Assembly (NCBI RefSeq): GCF_013911965.1
Contig: NZ_JACESE010000004.1
Location: 124,001 to 188,000 of the forward strand
Source of the DNA: Phenylobacterium sp.
Lineage (GTDB): Bacteria; Pseudomonadota; Alphaproteobacteria; Caulobacterales; Caulobacteraceae
Reading direction: 5' to 3'
Length of the DNA: 64,000 nucleotides
In this document: positions 53,781 through 64,000 of the stretch, in pieces
Position numbering within the stretch: position 1 is the first letter of the stretch
Layout: the number at the start of each line of letters is the position of its first letter
Notes under the pieces: generated by a model
Database searches by the model: none
Told to the model about the DNA's origin: nothing
Seen by the model: only the letters and a program-made list of their open reading frames with translations
Position numbers and translations under genes: made by a program

Positions 53781-54998
53781 TCACGCGACCCGGCGCAGGC
53801 CGGCGGCGCCCACGGGCTCTCCACGTTCCAGATAGTCGCGGGTGATCGGCACGGCGTCCACGCGCTTTGCGAGCTGCAGTTGGAAGACCATGTGATCGCG
53901 GTGGCGGAAGGCGATTTCGCTGACGCAGAGATAGAACTCCCACATCCGGCAGAAACGCTCGTCGTAGAGGGCGGCGATCTCCTTGCGCTGGGCGGTGAAC
54001 CGCTCGCGCCAGCAGCGCAGGGTCTCGGCGTAGTGCAGACGCAGGATCTCGATGTCGCAGACGACCAGGCCCGCCCGCTCCACCGCCGGCAGCACTTCGG
54101 AGAGGGCTGGAATATAGCCGCCCGGAAAGATGTACTTGGCCACCCAGGCCTGGGTGAAGCCGGGCCCGTCGGAGCGGCCGATGGAATGGACGACGGCCAC
54201 GCCGTCGTCGGTCAGGAGGCGCGCCACCTGGTCGAAATAGGCCTGGTAGTTGGGCCGGCCGACATGTTCGAACATGCCCACCGAGACGATGCGGTCATAG
54301 GGGCCGGCCACGTCGCGGTAGTCGGTCAGCGAGAACCGCGCCCGTTCGGCCAGACCGGCCGCCTCGGCCCGGGCCCGGGCCGTGGCCAGCTGTTCCGTCG
54401 ACAGCGTCACCCCGTCCACCTGCGCGCCCGTCTGCTGGGCGATGGACAGCGCCAGGCCGCCCCAGCCGCAGCCGATGTCGAGCACCCGCTGACCGGGAGA
54501 GATCAGCAGCTTGTCGGCCAGACGCTTCTTCTTGACCCACTGGGCGGTCTCCAGGTTGGCGCCGGGCCTGGGGAAATAGGCGCAGGAATACTGCAGGTCG
54601 GCGTCGAGGAAGCGGCGGTAGAAATCCACCGACAGGTCGTAGTGGTGGGCGACGTTGCGGCGCGCGGCCCGCCGGGCGTTGGCCTGAAGCCGCCGGTCGA
54701 GCCACCAGCGGGCCAAGGGGCCAGGCCGCGGCTGACGGCGATAGCGGGCGTTGCGCCCGATCAGATCGACCAGATTGTAAAGGCCGCCCTCCTCCAGGAG
54801 GAGGCCGCCTTCCATATAGGCTTCGCCGACGCGCAGATCGGGATCGGCCGCGATCCGGGCCAGCCATCGGCGCGAGTTGATCCGGACGCGCAACGGCGGT
54901 CCGGAGCCGTCTCCCAGGTTCAGCGACCGCCCGCCCGGCAGATCCACCCTCAGCCGGCCCTCGCGAACGGTCTCGTGCAAATAGGACGAAAGGCTCAT
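53781..54998 (-). CDS. cfa: Cyclopropane-fatty-acyl-phospholipid synthase
   Basis: 405 aa from the ATG at 54998, which has GGAGGGG at the right distance; the TTG at 55004 is too close to it. An N-terminal lipid-binding part (about 1-120) precedes the SAM-binding core with V-L-D-I-G-C-G-W-G-G-L-A. The active-site region contains Y-S-C-A-Y-F near 140, V-G-M-F-E-H-V-G, and the late tyrosine-rich R-M-W-E-F-Y-L-C. It adds a methylene bridge from S-adenosylmethionine to unsaturated phospholipid acyl chains, mostly in stationary phase or under stress. Confidence 0.9.
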   Translation of the reverse strand: MSLSSYLHETVREGRLRVDLPGGRSLNLGDGSGPPLRVRINSRRWLARIAADPDLRVGEAYMEGGLLLEEGGLYNLVDLIGRNARYRRQPRPGPLARWWLDRRLQANARRAARRNVAHHYDLSVDFYRRFLDADLQYSCAYFPRPGANLETAQWVKKKRLADKLLISPGQRVLDIGCGWGGLALSIAQQTGAQVDGVTLSTEQLATARARAEAAGLAERARFSLTDYRDVAGPYDRIVSVGMFEHVGRPNYQAYFDQVARLLTDDGVAVVHSIGRSDGPGFTQAWVAKYIFPGGYIPALSEVLPAVERAGLVVCDIEILRLHYAETLRCWRERFTAQRKEIAALYDERFCRMWEFYLCVSEIAFRHRDHMVFQLQLAKRVDAVPITRDYLERGEPVGAAGLRRVA

Positions 54999-55135
54999 GG
55001 CCAACCCCTCCTTGCCCGAAGAGGTTAACAGCTAAGCGCGAAAGACTGTTCGCGTCCACGATGTAAAGGGCGTTCGCGCAACCGCCGTGCGGAGTGTTGA
55101 CTCCGGGCCGCGTCTTACCTACCTCCCGGCCGACG

Positions 55136-55162
55136 TTAGCACTCGGACTGGGTGGCTGCTAA
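55136..55162. promoter_or_regulatory. CIRCE element of groESL (imperfect right arm)
   Basis: TTAGCACTC (55136-55144) is a perfect left CIRCE arm. After a 9-bp spacer, GGCTGCTAA (55154-55162) matches the right arm GAGTGCTAA except at two positions. It lies 60 bp ahead of groES, just downstream of a TTGACT (55097-55102) that could be a -35 box. HrcA repression of groESL, relieved on heat shock, is the established role. Confidence 0.88.
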
Positions 55163-55222
55163 CAGCCAGCCGGAGGCTCGCGTCACCGCAATTCAGATAG
55201 TTCCGAACGGAGCAAGACCAAC

Positions 55223-55510
55223 ATGGCGTTTCGTCCTTTGGGAGACCGCGTCCTCGTGCGGCGCGTCGAGGAAGAACAGAAGACCAAGGGCGGGATCATC
55301 ATCCCCGACACGGCGAAGGAAAAGCCGCAGGAAGGCGAGATCATCGCCGTCGGCCCGGGCGCTCGCGACGAGAACGGCAAGATCCAGCCGCTCGACGTGA
55401 AGGCCGGCGACCGCGTGCTGTTCGGCAAGTGGTCGGGCACCGAGATCAAGCTCGAGGGCGAAGACCTGCTGATCATGAAGGAAAGCGACATCCTGGGCGT
55501 CGTCGAGTAA
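55223..55510 (+). CDS. groES: Co-chaperonin GroES
   Basis: 95 aa, standard length. It begins [12 protein letters not shown]. The mobile loop [10 protein letters not shown] (residues 21-30) that docks on GroEL is intact, and D-I-L-G-V-V-E closes the protein. It is controlled by the CIRCE element upstream and co-transcribed with groEL 126 bp downstream. Confidence 0.97.
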   Translation: MAFRPLGDRVLVRRVEEEQKTKGGIIIPDTAKEKPQEGEIIAVGPGARDENGKIQPLDVKAGDRVLFGKWSGTEIKLEGEDLLIMKESDILGVVE

Positions 55511-57280
<1,770 letters not shown>

Positions 57281-57309
57281 GTCCGGCCCTCCAGAGCTGA
57301 CAGGACGAA

Positions 57310-57338
57310 GGGCGGAGCCTCCGGGCTCCGCCCTTTTT
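57310..57338 (+). terminator. Intrinsic terminator of groESL
   Basis: GGGCGGAGCC (57310-57319) pairs with GGCTCCGCCC (57324-57333) around TCCG, followed by five T residues. It starts 30 bp after the groEL stop, just before the end of the convergent coq7 gene at 57339. Confidence 0.93.
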
Positions 57339-57896
57339 CTATGGGTCGAGCGCGCGGGCCAGACGCGCGGACTCGCCGCGCGTGGACAGCCAGATGAGCG
57401 CCTCGGTCACGGCGGCGATCGGCGGCTCGAGCCAACCTCGGCGCCCCTGCGGCAGCCTCGTCTCGGCGAAGGCGAGGTGCGCCTCCTCCTCCGCCAGGAT
57501 CTCCTGCAGCGTGCGGCGGAGCTCCGGGTCGCGGTCGGAGACGGCCCGAATCTGGTCCTGGAGATGCACGTGGACCGTGCGCTCGACCGCCGCGGTGCAG
57601 GCAAGCACGGCCCGCGAGCCGAGAAGGGCTGTCAGCAGCCCCAAAGCGCCGCCGCCCACGCCCCAGAGCCACATCAGCCGGCACGGCCTGGCCGCGCGCG
57701 CCGGCATCAGGGCGCGAAACCGCGCTTCGTGCGCCTCTTCGTGTTCGAGGATCTCCGCCAGGAAGGGGGCCAGGCGCGGCGTACGCCAACGGGCGACGGC
57801 CAGCTGCGAGCGGTAGATGCGGACGGCGCCGTATTCCCCGCCATGGTCGACGCGCAGGATGCGGCGGATCAGCCTGTCGTCGGCCGGCGGGCTCAC
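57339..57896 (-). CDS. coq7: Demethoxyubiquinone hydroxylase (COQ7-type)
   Basis: 185 aa from a GTG at 57896 that overlaps the upstream stop (GTGA). The di-iron carboxylate ligands are Glu in D-H-G-G-E-Y-G-A, the E-x-x-H set in E-I-L-E-H-E-E-A-H, Glu in A-V-E-R-T-V-H-V-H-L and the E-x-x-H in A-E-E-E-A-H-L-A-F. It hydroxylates demethoxyubiquinone in the next-to-last step of ubiquinone synthesis at the inner membrane. Confidence 0.92.
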   Translation of the reverse strand: MSPPADDRLIRRILRVDHGGEYGAVRIYRSQLAVARWRTPRLAPFLAEILEHEEAHEARFRALMPARAARPCRLMWLWGVGGGALGLLTALLGSRAVLACTAAVERTVHVHLQDQIRAVSDRDPELRRTLQEILAEEEAHLAFAETRLPQGRRGWLEPPIAAVTEALIWLSTRGESARLARALDP

Positions 57897-58252
57897 GCGC
57901 CCTTCTGGTCCTCGCGGAGGATCATGTGGCCGATCCAGCTCGTCACGCCGGTGACGACGGCGGCGACGAGGCCCGGCCACAGGCCGTCGACCATGAAGCC
58001 GTCGAGCATGACGGCCACCAGGCCGATCATCGCCGCGTTCAGCACCAGCAGGAAGAGGCCCAGCGTCAGCAGGGTCAGCGGCAGGGTCACGATGAACAGG
58101 ACCGGCCGCAGGATGGCGTTGACGACGCCCAGCAGCACCGCAGCCAGGATCAGGCTGCCCATGTCGGTGAAGGCGACGCCGGCCACCAGCATGGACGACA
58201 GCCAAAGGCCGATGGCGGCGAAGATGGCGCGGACGATGAATCTGGCCAGCAT
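57893..58252 (-). CDS. Phage_holin_4_2 (YvlD-like) family membrane protein
   Basis: 119 aa from the ATG at 58252 after a GGGGGG run. Four hydrophobic helices cover most of the chain. The sequence V-N-A-I-L-R-P-V-L-F-I-V-T-L-P-L-T-L-L-T-L-G-L-F is the family signature. Despite the name it is a common chromosomal membrane protein, not evidence for a prophage. Its function is unknown. The stop overlaps the coq7 start by 4 bp. Confidence 0.85.
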   Translation of the reverse strand: MLARFIVRAIFAAIGLWLSSMLVAGVAFTDMGSLILAAVLLGVVNAILRPVLFIVTLPLTLLTLGLFLLVLNAAMIGLVAVMLDGFMVDGLWPGLVAAVVTGVTSWIGHMILREDQKGA

Positions 58253-58384
58253 GCGGGCCCCCCAGGACGCAAATTGTGCGGGCATCATCAACCAATCGCG
58301 CCCGAACGTCACCCCGAGGGCCAAATTCCGCCGCAACCGCGCGCCACAGCCCAGCCGGGGCGGGCCGAGTTCGAGGGACGAGAC

Positions 58385-59056
58385 ATGCGTTGGATCATGC
58401 TGGCCGCCGGCTGTCTGTGGGCGACGGGCGCCCTGGCTCAACCCCTGGAAGGCGAGCGCCCGCCCCCGGAGCCGGACGGCCCTCCAGGCGGCGGCCGGCT
58501 GTTCATCAGTCCCGCGGGCGAGCCGTTCCGTCAGGGCGACGGTCGGGCGGCATGGTTCGCCGGGGCCGACCGGGACGGCGACACCCTGCTGACCGAGGCG
58601 GAATTCCGGCTGGACGCCGAACGCTTCTTCGCCGTGCTCGACGCCGACGGCAACGGCACGATCGACGGCTTCGAGAACCAGGCCTATGAGCGCGACGTCG
58701 TCCCGGAGATCACCCGCCTGGCCGGCCCCTTCGGCGGCGGACCGGCCGGCCGGCGGCCCGAGGGCGGGCGCCGCGGACCTCCGCCGGGCGGCGGCGACGG
58801 CGGACTCCGCGGCCTGCTGGGCAAGGGCCCACAAGCCGGCGGCGAACGCCGCGACGGCGCGGCCCGCTGGTCCCTTCTCAACATCCCCCAGCCCGTGCGC
58901 GGCGCCGACGCCGACCTGAGCGGCCGTGTCTCGCTGGAGGAGTGGCGGGCGGCGGCCAGCCGGCGCTTCTCCCTGCTCGACGCCGACGGCGACGGGGTCC
59001 TGACGCTGGACACCCTGCCCAACCCGCCGGGCGGACCGCCGCGGCGGAGGGACTGA
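58385..59056 (+). CDS. Exported EF-hand protein
   Basis: 223 aa from the ATG at 58385 (GAGGGACGAG upstream), with a Sec signal peptide ending A-L-A-Q near residue 19. Four calcium-binding EF-hand loops can be read: D-R-D-G-D-T-L-L-T-E-A-E, D-A-D-G-N-G-T-I-D-G-F-E, D-A-D-L-S-G-R-V-S-L-E-E and D-A-D-G-D-G-V-L-T. A Gly/Pro/Arg-rich linker (about 115-155) separates the two pairs. It is probably a periplasmic calcium-binding protein; partner unknown. Confidence 0.87.
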   Translation: MRWIMLAAGCLWATGALAQPLEGERPPPEPDGPPGGGRLFISPAGEPFRQGDGRAAWFAGADRDGDTLLTEAEFRLDAERFFAVLDADGNGTIDGFENQAYERDVVPEITRLAGPFGGGPAGRRPEGGRRGPPPGGGDGGLRGLLGKGPQAGGERRDGAARWSLLNIPQPVRGADADLSGRVSLEEWRAAASRRFSLLDADGDGVLTLDTLPNPPGGPPRRRD

Positions 59057-59060
59057 GGGC

Positions 59061-59897
59061 TCAGGCCGAAACGGCCTCGACGTGCGGGATGGTCTCCGTC
59101 AGCCGGCCGCCGACGCGGATCGGCTCGATCCGGCGGGCGAGGCCCGTGGCGTCGTCGGTCTCCACGAAGACGCCGCAGACGGTGGCCGGGCCCTCGGCCG
59201 GCTTGTAGCGGCCGCCGGAGATGCGGGTGGTGAAGCGCCGCAGGGGCTCTTCCTTCTGGTTGCCGATCACGCTGTCATAGTCGGCGCAGGCGCCGGCGTC
59301 GGTCTGGTAGGCGGTGCCGTTCGGCAGGATCTGGCAGTCGGCGGTGGGCACATGGGTGTGGGTGCCGACCACCAGACTGGCGCGGCCGTCGCAGAAATGG
59401 CCCATGGCCATCTTCTCGCTGGTGGCCTCGGCGTGCATGTCCACGACCACGGCGTCGGCGGCCAGGCCCATGGGCGCCTTCTCCAGCTCGCGGTCCACGG
59501 CGGCGAAGGGGTCGTCGAGGGAGTCCATGTGGACGCGGCCCAGCAGATTGATGACCAGGATCCGGCGTCCGGAGTCGGTCTCGAACAGATTGGCGCCCCG
59601 ACCGGGCGCATCGGCCAGGATGGGGTAGTTCAACGGCCGGATCAGCCGCGGCTCGCGGACGATGAAGGTCAGCGCCTCCTTCTGGTCCCACGAGTGGTTG
59701 CCGAGCGTCAGGCAGTCGGCGCCGGACTCGAACAGCTCCCGCGCCGTGTTCTCAGTGATGCCGAAGCCGGCGGCGGCGTTCTCGGCGTTGACGATGACGA
59801 ACTCCAGGCCGAGCCGTCGGCGCAGCATGGGCAGGTGGTCGGCCAGGCCGTCGCGACCTGAACGGCCGACCACATCTCCGAAAAAGGCGAAACGCAT
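59061..59897 (-). CDS. YmdB-like (TIGR00282) metallophosphoesterase
   Basis: 278 aa. Metal-binding motifs in order: F-G-D-V-V-G, N-A-E-N-A-A-A-G-F-G-I, L-G-N-H-S-W-D, M-H-A-E-A-T-S-E-K and G-T-H-T-H-V-P-T-A-D. The B. subtilis homologue is a 2',3'-cyclic nucleotide phosphodiesterase that affects biofilm/motility switching. The role here is inferred by family only. It follows the 5-formyl-THF cyclo-ligase gene after 9 bp on the same strand. Confidence 0.9.
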   Translation of the reverse strand: MRFAFFGDVVGRSGRDGLADHLPMLRRRLGLEFVIVNAENAAAGFGITENTARELFESGADCLTLGNHSWDQKEALTFIVREPRLIRPLNYPILADAPGRGANLFETDSGRRILVINLLGRVHMDSLDDPFAAVDRELEKAPMGLAADAVVVDMHAEATSEKMAMGHFCDGRASLVVGTHTHVPTADCQILPNGTAYQTDAGACADYDSVIGNQKEEPLRRFTTRISGGRYKPAEGPATVCGVFVETDDATGLARRIEPIRVGGRLTETIPHVEAVSA

Positions 59898-59906
59898 AAA
59901 TCTATC

Positions 59907-60482
59907 CTATCGCACTTCGACGAAGCCCGCCTCGGTGGCGATGGCGTCGAGCGGCTGGTCGTGCGGCTCCATGGGCACCCGGGGCGCCTCCTGGCCGGCA
60001 TAGGCGTAACCCACGAGGTAGGGGGTGCGTTCGCCGGAAAGCGCCGCGATGGTGCGGTCATAGATGCCGGCCCCCTGCCCCAGACGCCCGCCGGCGCGGT
60101 CGAAGGCGAGCAGCGGCACGATGAGCAGGTCCGGCGTCAGCACCTCGGCCTCGGGCAGCGGCGCCGGGATGCCGAAGGCGTCGGGCGCCAGCGGATCGCC
60201 CGGCATCCAGGCCCGGAAGACCAGCGCCCCGGAGCGGTCGGCGGCGGCGGGCAGGGTCAGGCGGCGGCCGGCCGTCGCCAGCCGCGCCATCAGCGGGGCG
60301 GGATCAAGCTCCGAGCCCTGGGCGAGATAGCCGCCGATCACCAGACCCGGCAGGCGCTCCAGCGGCGTCGCCTGGGCGGCGCGCACGGCGGCGTCGGGAT
60401 CGGCGGCGGCCAGTCGTACGCGCTGCGCCCGGTAGCGGCGGCGCATCTGCGCCTTGTCGAGGGGAAGGTCGGTCACGGCCAA
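59907..60482 (-). CDS. 5-formyltetrahydrofolate cyclo-ligase
   Basis: 191 aa, standard length. The family motif is V-P-L-L-A-F-D-R-A-G-G-R-L-G-Q-G-A-G-I-Y-D-R near 130, with the N-terminal K-A-x-M-R-R-R-Y-R. It converts 5-formyl-THF to 5,10-methenyl-THF using ATP. It lies directly downstream of the 6S RNA gene, the arrangement known from E. coli (ssrS-ygfA), and may be expressed from the 6S promoter by read-through. Confidence 0.93.
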   Translation of the reverse strand: MAVTDLPLDKAQMRRRYRAQRVRLAAADPDAAVRAAQATPLERLPGLVIGGYLAQGSELDPAPLMARLATAGRRLTLPAAADRSGALVFRAWMPGDPLAPDAFGIPAPLPEAEVLTPDLLIVPLLAFDRAGGRLGQGAGIYDRTIAALSGERTPYLVGYAYAGQEAPRVPMEPHDQPLDAIATEAGFVEVR

Positions 60483-60544
60483 GGTCTTAGCCGAACCCTT
60501 GGCCGAAGGGAAAAGGCGGCCGAAGGGAAAGTCGGTGGCGGCGC

Positions 60545-60710
60545 CGCGTGAGCCGTGAAGGACGTTTTAATTCCCTCGACCTGGATAACCAGGTGGGCGC
60601 CGTGTTGCCCGAAGCCACGGCTCCGGACAGGGACAGCTCCCTTCGAGACAATTAAGGTCGCTGGAATTAGGTTGCCTTCGACGCGAGCCGCAGCAAGACC
60701 CGCCGGAGCG
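60545..60710 (-). ncRNA. ssrS: 6S RNA
   Basis: The gap between zapA and the 5-formyl-THF cyclo-ligase gene holds no coding sequence but a long foldable RNA. AATTCCAGCGACC and GGTCGAGGGAATT (plus-strand 60656-60668 and 60569-60581) close a central region with two mismatches. Outside it GAAGG/CCTTC extends the stem. The small CCTGG-TTAT-CCAGG hairpin (60580-60593) next to the 3' arm is what I expect in alphaproteobacterial 6S RNA. It binds and holds sigma-70 RNA polymerase in stationary phase. The ends are approximate. Confidence 0.83.
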
Positions 60711-60755
60711 CTAAGTTAGGGAGCCGCCCCGCCGGCCACAAGCGGCGGATGCGGA

Positions 60756-61082
60756 CTATTCGGCGGCCAGCTTCTCGATGCGCTTGGCCGCCGCGTCGAG
60801 GGCGGCGACGGCCTTGGCCTCGATGCGCGCGTGATCGGACTGAAGCCGGGCGAGTTCGGCCTGGACCGAGGCCATCCGGCTGCGCGAATCCCACAGCTCA
60901 TCGGCCAGCAGCAGGGCCGCCATCAGGAAGAGCCGCGTCTCCGAAAGCTGCCCCATGTCCTGGGAGACCGCGCGCACCTGGCGGTCGAACAGGCGGGCGA
61001 GCTCCAGCAGGTGCGGCTCCTGGCCGTCCTCGCAGCCCACCTGATAGGGCCGGCCGTTCACATCGATGGTCAGCTGGGCCAT
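60756..61082 (-). CDS. zapA: Cell division protein ZapA
   Basis: 108 aa. It starts M-A-Q-L-T-I-D-V-N-G-R-P-Y-Q-V-G-C-E-D-G with the ZapA beta-strand pair, then L-A-A...L-L-L-A-D-E-L-W-D and a C-terminal coiled coil (about 60-105). It cross-links FtsZ protofilaments at the division site. It lies 3 bp after the DUF4164 gene and just upstream of 6S RNA. Confidence 0.93.
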   Translation of the reverse strand: MAQLTIDVNGRPYQVGCEDGQEPHLLELARLFDRQVRAVSQDMGQLSETRLFLMAALLLADELWDSRSRMASVQAELARLQSDHARIEAKAVAALDAAAKRIEKLAAE

Positions 61083-61085
61083 GGC

Positions 61086-61421
61086 TCAGTGCTCCCTCGC
61101 CGCATCCGAATCGTCGTCCTCGGGCGTCAGATCGAAAGGCGCCTCCTCCGCCGGCTCTTCGAGCGCCGCGCGGATTTCGCCGATGGCGCGACCGAGCGCC
61201 GCAGAGGCCTCCGCGCCGGCGGCCTCCAGTTCGCGCTGGCGGGCGCGCGCCTCGTCCAGGTCGGCCGCCAGCTTGGAGCGGTCCTGGTCGAACAGCCCCC
61301 CCGCCTCGGCCCCCGCGCGCGACAGGCGCTCGCCAATCCGCTGCTCCAGCAGGGCGACCGCGCGCTCCAGCCGCCTGGCGGCCTGGTCGAGGGCGCTTTC
61401 GCTCGCGGGATCTCGGATCAT
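61086..61421 (-). CDS. DUF4164-type coiled-coil protein
   Basis: 111 aa from the ATG at 61421 (GGAGTCC upstream). It is almost entirely helical: L-D-Q-A-A-R-R-L-E-R-A-V-A-L-L-E-Q-R-I then Glu/Ala/Arg heptads, ending in an acidic tail. Small proteins of this kind sit before zapA in alphaproteobacteria and are annotated DUF4164. A division-related role is inferred from position only. Confidence 0.8.
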   Translation of the reverse strand: MIRDPASESALDQAARRLERAVALLEQRIGERLSRAGAEAGGLFDQDRSKLAADLDEARARQRELEAAGAEASAALGRAIGEIRAALEEPAEEAPFDLTPEDDDSDAAREH

Positions 61422-61569
61422 ACGGGACTCCTGAAGTGTGACCGTTAATCTATAGACTGCGCCGGGCGGGGCCCGAAAGCGGCGCATTTCTTGACCCCGC
61501 TCCCGTCGCGTGCCACCCCGCGCCCTCGCCTCGCCCCTGACTTCCAGCAGCCTCCGCAGAACGCAGCCC

Positions 61570-63543
<1,974 letters not shown>

Positions 63544-63555
63544 GGGACCTCCGCC

Positions 63556-64000
63556 ATGCGCCTGGGCACGCCCCTCTCGCCGAGCGCCGTCAGGGTGATG
63601 CTGCTGGGCTCGGGCGAGCTCGGCAAGGAGGTGGTGATCGAGCTGCAGCGGCTCGGCTGCGAGGTGATCGCGGTCGACCGCTATGCCGACGCGCCGGCCA
63701 TGCAGGTGGCGCACCGCGCGCACGTCGTCGCCATGACGGACGCGGCGGCGCTGCGCGCCCTCGTCGAGGCCGAACGGCCGCACCTGATCGTGCCGGAGAT
63801 CGAGGCCATCGCCACCGACGAGCTGGCCCGCATCGAAGCCGACGGCCTGGCGACCGTCATCCCCACGGCCCGGGCCACCCAGCTCACCATGAACCGCGAG
63901 GGCATCCGCAAACTGGCGGCCGAAGAGCTCGGCCTCCCGACCTCGCCCTACGCCTTCGCCTCCACCGAGGCGGAGCTGGCCGCCGGCGCCTCGGCGGTGG
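63556..64000 (+). CDS. purT: Formate-dependent phosphoribosylglycinamide formyltransferase, 3' end outside window
   Basis: The first 148 codons are visible. They read [20 protein letters not shown], then [23 protein letters not shown] and [16 protein letters not shown], all diagnostic of PurT, an ATP-grasp enzyme of about 390 aa. It makes formyl-GAR from formate and ATP in purine synthesis. It starts 12 bp after tkt, so the two are probably one operon. Confidence 0.95.
   Translation, partial: MRLGTPLSPSAVRVMLLGSGELGKEVVIELQRLGCEVIAVDRYADAPAMQVAHRAHVVAMTDAAALRALVEAERPHLIVPEIEAIATDELARIEADGLATVIPTARATQLTMNREGIRKLAAEELGLPTSPYAFASTEAELAAGASAV

Noticed and set aside
57893-58252. Prophage remnant because of the holin family name
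   Set aside because: The family is a widespread chromosomal membrane protein and no other phage gene is nearby.

Overview
The window is one contiguous, gene-dense, very GC-rich chromosomal segment of an alphaproteobacterium, most likely a member of the Caulobacterales (Caulobacter / Phenylobacterium / Brevundimonas type; the genus cannot be settled here). The pointers are two large TonB-dependent receptors, a TipF-like EAL protein, a C-terminally reduced IleRS, the order zapA - 6S RNA - 5-formyl-THF cyclo-ligase, an alphaproteobacterial sRNA with the UUUCCUCCCU signature, and many acyl-CoA dehydrogenase/TetR genes. I see no transposase, integrase, prophage, CRISPR array, rRNA or tRNA.

Layout. 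1-7.5 kb: a NikR-like regulator, a 2-oxoglutarate/Fe(II) oxygenase, a complete ABC importer of the urea/guanidine-carboxylase-associated type and a siderophore-type TonB receptor. A NikR-type inverted repeat lies between the oxygenase and the importer, and a Fur-like one precedes the receptor. 7.5-17 kb: two tandem extensin-like M15-fold proteins, an M20 peptidase, a ClpP paralogue coupled to a GH13 alpha-glucosidase, a Rieske oxygenase, a GFA protein, an alpha/beta hydrolase and a GST. 17-24.5 kb: a methylsuccinyl-CoA-dehydrogenase-like enzyme, two TetR genes, cobalamin adenosyltransferase, etfBA and 3-hydroxybutyryl-CoA dehydrogenase, which together fit acetyl-CoA assimilation through the ethylmalonyl-CoA route. 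24.6-37 kb: tipF-like, HAD, NlpE-like, MaoC, ribF, HtrA-like, ileS, lspA, DUF3035, TraB/GumN, mutL. 37-45.6 kb: MerR-TipAS, a hybrid histidine kinase, an orphan YjhX/TopAI-like protein, rsmD, an RluB-type pseudouridine synthase, tadA, SDR, GNAT, a candidate sRNA and two overlapping TauE/SafE genes. 45.9-53.1 kb: two divergent acyl-CoA dehydrogenases with a 20-bp palindrome between them, an MFS transporter, a TonB receptor and a TetR regulator with a palindrome-rich promoter region, probably one catabolic locus. 53-64 kb: housekeeping genes including cfa, groESL with CIRCE, coq7, an EF-hand protein, a YmdB-like phosphoesterase, 5-FTHF cyclo-ligase, 6S RNA, zapA, tkt and the start of purT.

Points most worth following up: (i) the NikR-like protein that has lost three of four nickel ligands, next to a recognisable NikR-type operator that probably controls an oxygenase and an importer; (ii) the sRNA at about 44.04-44.12 kb; (iii) the paired palindromes at 47.3 kb and 52.3 kb; (iv) the ClpP paralogue with Asn in place of the triad Asp. 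Genes are packed tightly: there are many ATGA, TAATG or GTGA overlaps, and three convergent pairs share the stop tetranucleotide CTAG.
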